From: Betaproteobacteria bacterium
Lineage (GTDB): Bacteria > Pseudomonadota > Gammaproteobacteria > Burkholderiales > SG8-41
Length of the DNA: 64,000 nucleotides
Assembly (NCBI GenBank): GCA_947486575.1
Contig: CANKUB010000001.1
Location: 1 to 64,000, forward strand
Reading direction: 5' to 3'
The position numbers and the translations under genes are program-made. The notes beneath the pieces were generated by a model that was not told the origin of the DNA, did not search any database, and saw nothing but the letters and a program-made list of their open reading frames with translations. Positions 19,187 to 28,866 of this stretch are shown piece after piece. Positions within the stretch are counted from its first letter, which is position 1; the number at the start of each line of letters is the position of its first letter.

Positions 19187-20308
19187 ATGTCCAGAGTTGC
19201 AGTCATCGGTAATACCGCGCGCGCAATCGGTGCGGTGTGTGCGGCGGATCTCTCATTGTCCGGTCACCGGGTAAGCTTCACCGTGTTTCCGGAACAAGGT
19301 GATCAGATTCCGGCGTTGCACAAAGCGGGCGGTTTCACCGTCGAAGGTGACCCGCAGCACCTGGTATCGAAGAAAACCGGCTTTGCGAAGCTCGACAGGA
19401 TCTGCGATACCACGGCAGAGGCACTGAAGGATGCCGAGGCGGTGCTGATTGAGGTGGATATGCATCAGCTTGAGGCGAAATTCCGCGCAATGATTCCCGA
19501 GTTCGCCCGTGGTGCCGTGGTGCATGTGCAAAGCCACGGCTACTGGCCCTCCGCGCGCCTGACACCGCTGTTACGTCAGGCAGGACGCGAAGACGTGCTG
19601 GTGACCGAGGCACCCGCGCCGACCCATGCCGCACGCTTCGAAGGTACGGTGGTGACGCCCAAGGGATTGCGCAAGGGCATCCCGATCGCAACCGTACCGG
19701 CTTCGCGTTCAGCCGAGGCGCTTGCAGCGTTAAAACCGCTGTTTCCCGATTTCACCGCTGCATCGTCGGTGCTGCAGACCGGGCTGGAAAATCTGAACCT
19801 GATTGTTCATCCGGCGATGGTGCTGCCGAACGTCGGCGCGATGGATCGCGCGAAACTCGATGGCCGTAAATTCGGCTTCTATCAGGAAGGCGTGGTGCCC
19901 GTGGCGGGCGTGCTGGGCGATGCACTCGACGCCGAGCGCAAGCGCGTGTGTGAGGCCTACGATGTCGAGCACACGCCGATGGCGAAGGCCATCGATCAAT
20001 ACTACGGCTTCAAGAGCAATACCTTCTATGAGGCGATGCAGAATCCGGTGTACAAATCGTTCCCGGCGTTTCAGCCCGATGTCTGGCGCACGTGGGCATC
20101 GGACGATCTGCCTTATGCCATCGTGCCGTGCGTGCAGCTTGCGGAACAGGCCGGCATCGCAGCGCCGCTGCATCGCGCGTTTGCCGAAATTCTTGGCGTG
20201 TTGCTTGGCGTTGACCCCTGGCAGTGGGGGCCGTCACTGGCGGACATGGACCTCGCTGGTGCACCGGAGATGGTGATGAAACGTGTGTTGGGCGCGCGCT
20301 CGAAATAG
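19187..20308 (+). CDS. NAD/NADP octopine/nopaline dehydrogenase-family protein
   Basis: N-terminal Rossmann-like segment, NLIVHPAMVLPNVGAMD, C-terminal octopine-DH-like helical segment. Confidence 0.75.
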   Translation: MSRVAVIGNTARAIGAVCAADLSLSGHRVSFTVFPEQGDQIPALHKAGGFTVEGDPQHLVSKKTGFAKLDRICDTTAEALKDAEAVLIEVDMHQLEAKFRAMIPEFARGAVVHVQSHGYWPSARLTPLLRQAGREDVLVTEAPAPTHAARFEGTVVTPKGLRKGIPIATVPASRSAEALAALKPLFPDFTAASSVLQTGLENLNLIVHPAMVLPNVGAMDRAKLDGRKFGFYQEGVVPVAGVLGDALDAERKRVCEAYDVEHTPMAKAIDQYYGFKSNTFYEAMQNPVYKSFPAFQPDVWRTWASDDLPYAIVPCVQLAEQAGIAAPLHRAFAEILGVLLGVDPWQWGPSLADMDLAGAPEMVMKRVLGARSK

Positions 20309-20318
20309 GCCGTCTTTC

Positions 20319-21287
20319 ATGAACCTCGTTTGTACTACAGCGCTGGCACTCACCGTGTTTACTGCGACAGCGTTTGCGCAAGATGCCCCCCACTACCCCA
20401 ACCGGCCCATCCGCCTGATCGTGCCATTTGCACCGGGCGGTGGTCTCGACATCAGCGCGCGGCTGATTGGCCACAAGCTCACCGAGAAATGGGGGCAGAA
20501 CGTCGTGGTCGATTCGCGTCCCGGCGCGGCGACCATCGTCGGCACGGAGATCGCGTCGAAAGCCGCGCCCGATGGCCATACCGTGTTGATGATTACCACC
20601 ACCTTCGCGATCAACCCCGGTCTCTATGCGAAGCTGCCGTACGACCCGGGCAAAGACTTTGTGCCGGTCACACAGTTGAACTCACAACCCAACGTGGTGG
20701 TTGTCGCACCCAACTTCGCGGGCAAATCGGTCAAGGATTTGATCGCGGCCGCGAAAGCCAAGCCGGGTGAGTTGACGTTCGCAAGCCCCGGCGCAGGCTC
20801 CGCACCGCATCTCGCTGCGGAAATGTTTCAGCGCGCGGCGGGTGTTAGCCTGATCCACGTGCCCTACAAGGGCATCCCCGCCGCCGTCACCGACGTCATC
20901 GGCGGACGCATCACCATGCTGTTCACCACGACAATCTCCGCCGCGCCCCACATCAAGAGCGGCAAGCTGCGCGCCGTTGCGATCACCAGCGCCAAACGCC
21001 AGCCCAGCATGCCCGACCTGCCGACAGTCGGCGAGACTTTGCCGGGTTACCGCGCCGAGGCGTTTCAGGGCATGCTGGTGCCAGCGGGCGTAGCTGTTGC
21101 CGTGGTCAACAAGCTGTCTGTGGAAGTCGCGCGTATCGTGAAGCTTGCGGACGTGGCCCAGCGCTTCGAACTCGACGGCGCCGAAGGCGTAGGCAGCTCA
21201 CCGGCGGAATTTGCGGCATTTCTCCAAGCCGAAATGCAGAAATGGCGCAAGGTGATTGGGGAAGCAGGGATCAAGGCAGAACCCTAA
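20319..21287 (+). CDS. Bug/TctC-family solute-binding protein
   Basis: HYPNRPIRLIVPFAPGGGLDISARLIGHKL; start set at ATG 20319. Confidence 0.87.
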   Translation: MNLVCTTALALTVFTATAFAQDAPHYPNRPIRLIVPFAPGGGLDISARLIGHKLTEKWGQNVVVDSRPGAATIVGTEIASKAAPDGHTVLMITTTFAINPGLYAKLPYDPGKDFVPVTQLNSQPNVVVVAPNFAGKSVKDLIAAAKAKPGELTFASPGAGSAPHLAAEMFQRAAGVSLIHVPYKGIPAAVTDVIGGRITMLFTTTISAAPHIKSGKLRAVAITSAKRQPSMPDLPTVGETLPGYRAEAFQGMLVPAGVAVAVVNKLSVEVARIVKLADVAQRFELDGAEGVGSSPAEFAAFLQAEMQKWRKVIGEAGIKAEP

Positions 21288-21312
21288 ACCCAAAGTATAA
21301 GATATTGTATGA

Positions 21313-21325
21313 AATCAATTACTTA
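21313..21325 (+). repeat. Dispersed AT-patch motif: AATCAATTACTTA
   Basis: Intergenic; fits WATCAANNNNTTR. Confidence 0.7.
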
Positions 21326-21349
21326 TCTTGAGGCTGCGCAACCAATCGC

Positions 21350-22000
21350 TCACCGGAAAAATTCGATCTTCGCCTCGCGGAACCACACAAAATTCGCCGG
21401 TACCGCTGAAATCGGCCCATTGATGGCAAACACCGCAATTTCGAACTTGTCGCCCGGCGCTACAAGATTGTCGCCGAGCACCAAACGATTGGGCATGTTG
21501 AAGCCCTGGATCGCGGCCGGGCTTGGACGGCCAGCCGTGCGCGGTAGCGCGCCGTTGACCCAAACCTCCGCGTAGTCGTCAACATTGACATGCAACACGG
21601 CCTTGGCACCAGCCGTATCGAAGCCCTCGGCGTTCGCCGGAATCGTCAACGTCGTGCGAAACCAATGGAACGACACCATGCCGCCGCCGCGCTTGCCGCC
21701 GAGATCAGTGGCTGGCACCTTTTCCCAGCCGGCGTCGTCAAAGCCAAGCAACTCGGCATGCGGTTCGACGTCGTAGGTGGTTTTGAACGCGGGGCGCGCG
21801 TCACTCAACGCGGGACACTCGACGAGTTTGGCTTCCTTCGCCCGCCACACCGCGCCGAAAGCGGCTGATCCGGCATCCGTCATCAAATCGACGATATGCG
21901 CTGGCGGCAGCAAGGGCGCAAGCGGCAACTGCGGCTGCAGCAGCGGCGGTATCGCCGGTGACATCGAATGCGTGGGGCGAATGTATTGGGTTGGAGGCAT
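21350..22000 (-). CDS. Hypothetical protein with galactose-binding/jelly-roll-like segment
   Basis: WFRTTLTIPANAE...AVLHVNVDDYAEVWVNGALP resembles sugar-binding domain of glycosyl hydrolases. Confidence 0.6.
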   Translation of the reverse strand: MPPTQYIRPTHSMSPAIPPLLQPQLPLAPLLPPAHIVDLMTDAGSAAFGAVWRAKEAKLVECPALSDARPAFKTTYDVEPHAELLGFDDAGWEKVPATDLGGKRGGGMVSFHWFRTTLTIPANAEGFDTAGAKAVLHVNVDDYAEVWVNGALPRTAGRPSPAAIQGFNMPNRLVLGDNLVAPGDKFEIAVFAINGPISAVPANFVWFREAKIEFFR

Positions 22001-22091
22001 GGTTGTATCCTTTTGGTCAGACCGCCAACCCTAGGCGAGCGGCAATTGAAAAACGTGCGATTCGATCAAGGCTCACGGCGCAAGCCGACAC

Positions 22092-23756
22092 CTACGCGTG
22101 CTTGGCCGGATGCGCACGACGGATGGTCGGTGACAGCACCCGATCTGACACGTGAAAATCCCACACGGCCGCGCCACCCTTTTTAGCGAATTCGTCTATC
22201 AGCTTGGGCAGATCAGTCAAGCTGGTAAAGGTTTTGCCTTCGAGACCAAAGCCGCGCGCAATCGCGGCAAAATCCGGGCGGCCGAACACCGATCCGGTGT
22301 CGGGCATGCCTTCCGAGCGCAACTTATGTACCTCCGAGCCGTAGGCGCCATCGTTGATCAGCACGATCAGGATGTTAAGTCCGTGGCGTTTGATGGTTTC
22401 GAGTTCCTGAATATGCATCATCAGGCTGCCGTCACCGTCGAACAACACCACGGGTCGATCCGGACTCGCTGCAGCCACGCCCATGGCGAATGAGGTGCCG
22501 TTGCCGATCGCGCCGAACTCGCGGATGGTGAGAAAGCGTTCGTTGGGGCGTGAAGGCATCTGTGCAAAAAACCACGAGCAATGGCCACCTGAATTCACCA
22601 GTTCCCAGTCTTTGGGCAATGACTTTTCAAGCGTTGCGATCACCTCGCGCGGGTCGAGCAGATCAGGCTCGACCTCGAACACGTGGCTGTCGGCTTTGGT
22701 GTCGCGGATACGCGCGGCCATGGCCTCGGTGCGCCACTTCGCGCTACGTTCCGGAATCGCCGCAGTCAACGCCTCAACACCCAGACGCGCATCAGCACGC
22801 AAGTGGTGCTTCGCCACTTCCTGCCCCTGGTTAACCGCCAGGGGATCGATGTCGATGTGCAGCATCTTCGCCTTGCGCCAGAGCTGGCCGCCGCCACCGG
22901 CGTGAAATGCCAGCGAGCCGCCAACCACGATGACCAGATCAGCTTGCGCCAGATACTCAAGCCCCACCTCGGTCGAGAAGCTGCCCGAGATGCCGATGCA
23001 ATAAGGATCATGATGAAACAATCCGCGCGCGGGCAGCGAAGTGGTCAGCAACGCGCCGGTCTTGGCCGCAAGCGCACGGCATGCGGGTGCTGCCTTGGCT
23101 TGCGCGGCACCCAGCCCGGCGAAGATCACCACACGCTCGGCAGACTTAACCAGTTCGGCCGCCTTCGCCACGTCATCCGGATGCGGTGGCATCGGCGAGA
23201 GCTGCGGCATGATTTGCGCCGAGGGCGTCGGCAAATTCTCGGGCCCGGCCCAGGGCCGTTCCTGCAAATCGAACGGAACGCCGATCACCACCGGGCGCCG
23301 TTCGCGCCGTGCCTGCAGGAACGCATCGCGTATCGCAATCGGCATGCGCTCGGGCAAATGCAGCGGATAGTATGCCGCACCCGTTGCCTCGATGATCGGC
23401 CCCTGATTGATCATCTGGTTGTACCAGCCCATCTTGATCGGCGACTCACCGGCAAACACCACCATCGGCAGATGCGCGCGCACGGCTGCGGGCAGCGCCG
23501 TGATCAATTGCGTGACGCCCGGCCCGCAAGTAACAGTTGCAACGCCCACGTCGCCCGTCTTGCGCGCGTAGGCCATCGCAGCCGCAGCCGCACAATGCTC
23601 ATGCCGCACATAAATCATGCGGCATCCCTGCGAGGCCAAGCGAGACGCCCAGTTCATGTTTGCGTCACCCATCAGCGTAAAACAGGTTGTTACGCCTTCC
23701 TGAATGAAGGCCTTGGCAAGAACATCGTAAACATGGAGTTTGGTTTCAGTGGTCAT
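22092..23756 (-). CDS. Thiamine-pyrophosphate-dependent enzyme (acetolactate-synthase-like)
   Basis: AFIQEGVTTCFTLMGDANMNW, ATVTCGPGVTQLITALPAA, VVLFDGDGSLMMHIQELETIKRHGLNILIVLINDGAYGSEV. Confidence 0.88.
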   Translation of the reverse strand: MTTETKLHVYDVLAKAFIQEGVTTCFTLMGDANMNWASRLASQGCRMIYVRHEHCAAAAAMAYARKTGDVGVATVTCGPGVTQLITALPAAVRAHLPMVVFAGESPIKMGWYNQMINQGPIIEATGAAYYPLHLPERMPIAIRDAFLQARRERRPVVIGVPFDLQERPWAGPENLPTPSAQIMPQLSPMPPHPDDVAKAAELVKSAERVVIFAGLGAAQAKAAPACRALAAKTGALLTTSLPARGLFHHDPYCIGISGSFSTEVGLEYLAQADLVIVVGGSLAFHAGGGGQLWRKAKMLHIDIDPLAVNQGQEVAKHHLRADARLGVEALTAAIPERSAKWRTEAMAARIRDTKADSHVFEVEPDLLDPREVIATLEKSLPKDWELVNSGGHCSWFFAQMPSRPNERFLTIREFGAIGNGTSFAMGVAAASPDRPVVLFDGDGSLMMHIQELETIKRHGLNILIVLINDGAYGSEVHKLRSEGMPDTGSVFGRPDFAAIARGFGLEGKTFTSLTDLPKLIDEFAKKGGAAVWDFHVSDRVLSPTIRRAHPAKHA

Positions 23757-23924
23757 GGTTGCGCTTTCGAGTGGTTGGCGTACGGCAGGAAGAGAATAAC
23801 CTCAAGTATACAAGGTAGAACCTTAGGTTGAGATTTCAGCGTGGCCACCGAAGAAAGCGTGGGGTTGGTCCCTCTTGGTGTTTTGGCGCTGTGTTATTGT
23901 TAAGTACTGGAAATTGATGGAAGG

Positions 23925-25097
23925 ATGCCCATGACAAAAGCAAAGCCGCTGACCGACATCACGCCCGAACAACTGGTGGCGGGGATTCGGGAATGGGTGT
24001 CGCTGGAGACACCGCCCAACGATGTGCCTCGATTACTGGAATTCGCGGAACTAGCCGCACATCAGGCGCGCCAGGCGGGACTTGCCGTCGAGCTGATTCC
24101 GGTAAACAACACCCTACAGCCGCTGGTGCGCATTCGCGCCAACAGTGCAGGTAATCAAAACAGCGAACAAGCCGTACTCGTGCTCGCGCATTACGACACC
24201 GTACATCCGGTAGGCACCACCGAACGCAACCGGGTGCGCATCGAGAGCGACAAGCTGTTCGGGCCCGGCACCTATGACATGAAGGCCGGCGCGTATCTTG
24301 CGCTGCAGGCGATGGCCGCGCTGTACCGTGAGCGGCAGCCCGCGCGTCCGGTGGAACTGCTGCTGGTGCCCGACGAGGAAAGCGGCAGTCGCCTGTCGCG
24401 CGCCACCATCGAAAAATTCGCCCGCAATGCGGCGTTCACCCTGGTCGCCGAACCCGCGCGCACCGGCGGACACTGCGTGACCAGCCGCAAGGGCACTGGC
24501 GAAATACGCATGACGGCGATAGGCGTGCCTTCGCATGCAGGCACCGATCACGCCAAGGGCCGCAGCGCCATCCGCGAGATCGCCCATCAGGCGTTGGCGC
24601 TGGACGCCATGACCAATTACGACGAAGGCCTCACCCTTAACGTCGGACGCATCGACGGCGGCACCAACCGCAACGTGGTGCCAGAGCGGGCGAGCCTGAT
24701 CGCGGATTTTCGCGTCGTCACCCAAGCGCAGGCGGAACGCCTTTTAGCCGCCGTCAAAGCATTGACGCCGGTCATCGACGGCGTCCGACTGGAAATCGAA
24801 GCCAACATTAACCGCCCGCCGTTCGAACGATCCCCGCATGTGCAAGCATTGTTCGAACGCGCACAACGTGTCGCGCGGGCAACCGGCTTCGACCTCGGCG
24901 AAGTGCCGCTGACCGGTGGCGGCAGCGACGGCAACTTCACCGCCGCGTTTGGCGTGCCGACGCTGGATGGCCTGGGTGCCGAGGGGGATGGTGCGCATAC
25001 CTTGCACGAGCACATCGTGGTGTCGACATTGCCGCTGCGGCTGCAGTTTCTGCATGGGTTGTTGAGGGATTTGGCTTGGGATTCGGCGGTTGTGTAG
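23925..25097 (+). CDS. M20-family metallopeptidase (glutamate carboxypeptidase-like)
   Basis: LVLAHYDTVHPVGT, GPGTYDMKAGAYLALQAM, VPDEESGS, TGGGSDGNFTAAFGVPTLDGLG. Confidence 0.88.
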   Translation: MPMTKAKPLTDITPEQLVAGIREWVSLETPPNDVPRLLEFAELAAHQARQAGLAVELIPVNNTLQPLVRIRANSAGNQNSEQAVLVLAHYDTVHPVGTTERNRVRIESDKLFGPGTYDMKAGAYLALQAMAALYRERQPARPVELLLVPDEESGSRLSRATIEKFARNAAFTLVAEPARTGGHCVTSRKGTGEIRMTAIGVPSHAGTDHAKGRSAIREIAHQALALDAMTNYDEGLTLNVGRIDGGTNRNVVPERASLIADFRVVTQAQAERLLAAVKALTPVIDGVRLEIEANINRPPFERSPHVQALFERAQRVARATGFDLGEVPLTGGGSDGNFTAAFGVPTLDGLGAEGDGAHTLHEHIVVSTLPLRLQFLHGLLRDLAWDSAVV

Positions 25098-25162
25098 CGC
25101 GTAGGCGCATGAATTTGATTAGTTTTGGAACTATAAGAAAGACGCCATAAAATGGTGCTTTA

Positions 25163-25175
25163 AATCAAATATTTA
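25163..25175 (+). repeat. Dispersed AT-patch motif variant: AATCAAATATTTA
   Basis: Intergenic; fits WATCAANNNNTTR. Confidence 0.5.
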
Positions 25176-25361
25176 CGTGCTCTCCGGGTAGGAGACTCGA
25201 CCAAGAAACTTTGTGCTTTCGTGCGCTGTGACACATTCTTACACCAGAATTTAAATCAACGGGTTACAAGGATTCCGCTCACTTTTTGCTCACCTGATCA
25301 TTGCGATAGCATTAGAAGCGATGGCGCTACTCTTGGTAATTTTAATGGTCGGGAGAACTTG

Positions 25362-25874
25362 ATGTCGCTGACGAAAGCCAAACTTACGTCGAAGAATTTA
25401 TTGAGCAGGCTCGGCAGTCTATCGGCGTTCGGCTTCGGAATAAGTTTTAAGCCACAAGAAACCGGCCGAACGATTGTCCGGGAGCTTCTGACGTTCCTAG
25501 AAGACAGACGAGCATTATTCGTTGGCTGCATATGGGAACAACCTGACCATGTAGTGCAGTCAGTGCAGCAAATGCGAACGGAACTGACGAGTGCAATAAA
25601 GCGTCTAGGTGAAGGATCGCCCGCAGCCGGCGCCTGCCGGTTGATGCGGGGCGCGTGTCGAGATTTTGTCGACCAAGTAGGCCAAACGTCGTTGCGCGGG
25701 TCGGATACAACATTTGCCCGCGATTGGCAGGGCGAAAATTTTCTTATAGCACTGGGCATATTGCGTGCGACGTTTGGCCAGCAAATCGCCCTACTTGCTC
25801 ACCTATATTCAGTAGACTTGGAGGAACACTTGGCGGCGATCTTGCCGCCGGTTCCAGACGTGAGAGAAAATTAG
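25362..25874 (+). CDS. Hypothetical protein, possibly DUF6650-like
   Basis: SAFGFGISFKPQETGRTIVRELLTFLEDRRALFVGCIWEQPDHVVQSVQQMRTEL...MRGACRDFVDQ; family recognised only from memory. Confidence 0.5.
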   Translation: MSLTKAKLTSKNLLSRLGSLSAFGFGISFKPQETGRTIVRELLTFLEDRRALFVGCIWEQPDHVVQSVQQMRTELTSAIKRLGEGSPAAGACRLMRGACRDFVDQVGQTSLRGSDTTFARDWQGENFLIALGILRATFGQQIALLAHLYSVDLEEHLAAILPPVPDVREN

Positions 25875-25951
25875 GCCTCTGACAACTGGGTGTGCCTGTC
25901 GCGGTCAACTATCGGGCTTTGCGTTTGCCCCAAACCAATGTGAGCCGTCGC

Positions 25952-26986
25952 TCAAGCCTTCAACTGCGGAAACAACCGCAGCGCATTCCCCCGATCAATC
26001 GCCATCAGCTCCGCCGTACTCAATCCGCCCTTCACCAAATCACCTGTGACTTTCCGCCCATCCCAGAACGGATAATCCGTGCCGTAGAGCACTTGTGACG
26101 TCGGAATAATCGCCAGCAGCGCTTTCAGCGCGCCCTCATGGTGCCCTTGCGCGGTGTCGTAGTGAAACTTGCGCAGTTCGTGCACTACCCCACGCGGCAG
26201 CGCGGCCCTGAAGTCTTTTTCCACTTCCTCACGCTGGTAGCGCGACAGCAGGAACGGCGTCACGCCACCGCTGTGGGAGAAAATCCATTGGATGTCGGGG
26301 AATTTCGCCGCGCCGCCCTGAAACATCAGGCTCACCATGGTGCGCGTAGTATCTACCGGGCCTTCGATGGCATTGATGGAGACGAAGGGTTGTAGATTGC
26401 CACAGCACGCCGGTGTGGTCGGGTGCGTATAAACCACGGCCTTGCGGCGGTTGAGTTCTTCGAGAATCGGCCAGTGGCTCGGGTCGCCAAGGTACTTGCC
26501 GTTGTAGCTGGTCATCAGGGCGATACCGTCGGCCTTGAGCACGTCGTAGGCATAGGCAATTTCGGCGAGACTGTCCTCGACGCTGGCAAACGGCAGGCTC
26601 GCCATCAGCCGGAAGCGCGTTGGGCGGTCGCTCACCATTTTTGCGCCCGCTTCGTTGATGTCGCGCGCGAGCTTGCGGCGGAAGGCCGTATCGCCGAACG
26701 TAACGCCCGGCGGCGGCGGGCTGATCATGCCGGTAGCGATGCCGCTTTTGTCCATTTCTTCCAGCGAGGCCTGCACAGACCACTCTACCGGCCGGAACTT
26801 GTTCGCCTTCAATGCGGCCACGTAGGCATCCGGCACGTAGTGGTGGTGCACGTCAATGCGAAAGGGTTGTCCCGGCGTGCCTGCGCCCGAGGTTTGGCAG
26901 CCCGGCAGCAGCGCGCTTGCCCCCATTGCGGTGAGCCCTGCTAGCAAGCGGCGCCGTTGCGTGTGGATGTTAGATTCGGTTTGCAT
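25952..26986 (-). CDS. Amidohydrolase with Tat/lipoprotein-like leader
   Basis: QRRRLLAGLTAMGASALLPGCQTSG leader; IDVHHHYVPDAYVAAL; VLYGTDYPFWDGRKV. Confidence 0.82.
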   Translation of the reverse strand: MQTESNIHTQRRRLLAGLTAMGASALLPGCQTSGAGTPGQPFRIDVHHHYVPDAYVAALKANKFRPVEWSVQASLEEMDKSGIATGMISPPPPGVTFGDTAFRRKLARDINEAGAKMVSDRPTRFRLMASLPFASVEDSLAEIAYAYDVLKADGIALMTSYNGKYLGDPSHWPILEELNRRKAVVYTHPTTPACCGNLQPFVSINAIEGPVDTTRTMVSLMFQGGAAKFPDIQWIFSHSGGVTPFLLSRYQREEVEKDFRAALPRGVVHELRKFHYDTAQGHHEGALKALLAIIPTSQVLYGTDYPFWDGRKVTGDLVKGGLSTAELMAIDRGNALRLFPQLKA

Positions 26987-27024
26987 GGTCACAGCGGCAT
27001 CCTCCTCAATGTTTCCGTCAGTAG

Positions 27025-27127
27025 GTAGGGCGGAAAAGCGCAGCGCCTTCCGCCATCGGCCATCGGCCATCGGCGTATGCGATATCGCAACAGTTTTTGC
27101 GGAAGGCGCTACGCTTTTCCGCCCTAC
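27025..27127. repeat. Large inverted repeat with 29-nt arms (27025-27053 / 27099-27127)
   Basis: GTAGGGCGGAAAAGCGCAGCGCCTTCCGC versus reverse complement of GCGGAAGGCGCTACGCTTTTCCGCCCTAC: 28/29 match; loop has short CCATCGG-type tandem units. Confidence 0.85.
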
Positions 27128-28122
27128 AACTTTAGCAGCTTTGCCGCGTTGCTCCACAATATTTGCTGCTTCTGTTTACCGGTAAGTGATTTGACGTCAT
27201 CCAGAAAGCGCACCGGCTCTTCGTAGGCGATATCGAAACAGTAATCGCTGCCCACCATGATGCGATCGGCACCCACCAGTTTGATCAGGTCTTCCAGCAG
27301 TTCTTCGTCGTAGGTGATGGTGTCATAGGTGAAGCGCTTCAGATAGCTGCTGGGCGGCTTGGTGATGGTTTTGCATTCGGTGCGGGTGTAAAAGCCGCGG
27401 TCGAGGCGGCCGCGCAGAATGGGCAGCACGCCACCGGCGTGCGGCAGGCTCACTTCGAGTTTGGGGAATGCGTCGAGCACGCCGCCGTAAATCAGGTGTG
27501 ACGCTGCGATGGCCGTTTCGAACGGATTGCCGCAGAGATTGATCAGGTAAAACTGTTTCAACCGTTCGTTATTGATCATCATCGGGTGCAGAAAAATCGG
27601 CAGGCCCAGCGCTTCGCAACGTTCGTAGACCGGGAAAAAGCTGCGATCTGACAATTCGCGATCGCGCACGGCGGTGGCGAAGTACACACCCTTGATGCCA
27701 GGCAGTTTGGCTGCGCGCTCAAGCTCCTGAACCGCGAGCGTGGGATTTTGCATCGGCAGGCAGGCGAAACCAATTAAACGATCCGGGTGCGCCAGGTGCG
27801 CGGCACTGATGGCGTCGTTAAACGCCACGCACAGTTGCACGCCCAGGTCATCATCTGCCCAATACACCATCGGCTGCGTCAGCGACAAGGCGTGCATGCC
27901 TACGCCTTGTGCGTCCATGATTTTCAGGCGCTCATCCAGATCGATAAAGGTGCGCGTGATGGGGCCCGTGCGCAGCAGCAGCCCGACCTGGATGAACGTC
28001 ACGCCCTTGTCATCCACCGTGACCGTGGTGCCGCAGCGCTTGCCGTGCCGGGCGATAAGGTCGATGTACGTTTGCGGAAAATAGTGCGCGTGGGTATCGA
28101 TGGTTTGAATGGGCGGCTTCAT
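27124..28122 (-). CDS. Amidohydrolase (ACMSD-like), paralogous to 6696-7694
   Basis: PPIQTIDTHAHYFPQTYIDLI, HAGGVLPILRGRLDRG, IMVGSDYCFDIAYEEPVRF. Confidence 0.85.
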   Translation of the reverse strand: MKPPIQTIDTHAHYFPQTYIDLIARHGKRCGTTVTVDDKGVTFIQVGLLLRTGPITRTFIDLDERLKIMDAQGVGMHALSLTQPMVYWADDDLGVQLCVAFNDAISAAHLAHPDRLIGFACLPMQNPTLAVQELERAAKLPGIKGVYFATAVRDRELSDRSFFPVYERCEALGLPIFLHPMMINNERLKQFYLINLCGNPFETAIAASHLIYGGVLDAFPKLEVSLPHAGGVLPILRGRLDRGFYTRTECKTITKPPSSYLKRFTYDTITYDEELLEDLIKLVGADRIMVGSDYCFDIAYEEPVRFLDDVKSLTGKQKQQILWSNAAKLLKL

Positions 28123-28123
28123 A

Positions 28124-28582
28124 TCATGTCCTCAAGCTACATTTGAGGATGGTTTCCCACTCCGCCGGATCGACCGGCGTGATCGACAGGCGGTTGCCGC
28201 GCGCCAGAATGCGCATGTTGGCCAGGGCTTTAATTTCGCGCAGTTCAGGCAGGCCGATCAGGCGGGTTTTCTTTACAAACTTGACGTCGACGTGCAGCCA
28301 GCGCGGGTTCTCGCGCGTGGATTTCTCGTCGTAATATTTGCTCTTGTGATCGAACTGGGTTTCGTCTGGATAGGCGGGCTTGCACACTTCGGCAATGCCA
28401 ACGATGCCGGGCTCGGGGCAGCTGGAGTGATAGAACAGCACCTTGTCACCCTTGGCCATTTGATCGCGCATGAAATTGCGCGCCTGGTAGTTACGCACGC
28501 CGGTCCAGGGCGCGGTTTTATCCTTGGCAAGCTGGTCGATGCTGTAGGCATCAGGTTCGGATTTCATCAGCCAGTAACGCAT
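28124..28582 (-). CDS. EVE domain-containing protein
   Basis: MRYWLMKSEPDAYSIDQL...WTGVRNYQARNFMRDQMAKGDKVLFYHS is the EVE signature. Confidence 0.9.
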   Translation of the reverse strand: MRYWLMKSEPDAYSIDQLAKDKTAPWTGVRNYQARNFMRDQMAKGDKVLFYHSSCPEPGIVGIAEVCKPAYPDETQFDHKSKYYDEKSTRENPRWLHVDVKFVKKTRLIGLPELREIKALANMRILARGNRLSITPVDPAEWETILKCSLRT

Positions 28583-28593
28583 GGGAACGCTCC

Positions 28594-28619
28594 ATAAAAA
28601 AATGCGGCCAAGCCGCATT
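28594..28619 (-). terminator. Rho-independent terminator downstream of 6S RNA
   Basis: Minus strand AATGCGGC-TTG-GCCGCATT stem followed by a T run. Confidence 0.75.
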
Positions 28620-28664
28620 CATTATTTACCAATTCAACACTAACTGCTCATTGCTGCACTATAA

Positions 28665-28843
28665 GGTTCCCCCGCCTGTGCCGTCAGGCCCGTTTCTTGA
28701 ACCAAAGGTTCAAGGGGTCGCCTTCCGGATTCCATTAGGTTCGTCCACGTGGGACGCTCACACCGGTATCACTAAAGTCAGCAACCGTTTAATGCATATT
28801 GGCTCAAAGAAATTAAGGCCTTAACGAACACCGCAGGGGAATT
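28665..28843 (-). ncRNA. ssrS: 6S RNA
   Basis: Minus strand contains GAGCCAATATGCAT, CCCTTGAACCTTTGGTTCAAG and ACGGGCCTGACGGCACAGGCGGGGG; terminal stem TTCCCCTGC/GCGGGGGAA closes; located next to zapA. Ends approximate. Confidence 0.88.
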
Positions 28844-28866
28844 TCTGAACGGTACACTCACCAACA

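Noticed and set aside
24114-24725. Long antisense ORF opposite the M20 peptidase, and many similar antisense ORFs in the track
   Set aside because: Shadow ORFs typical of GC-rich DNA; no recognisable domains and fully opposite well-supported genes.
25254-25266. AATCAACGGGTTA, matches AAWCAANNNNTTA
   Set aside because: N4 is CGGG and it lacks the typical core; kept only as a loose hit, not a family member.
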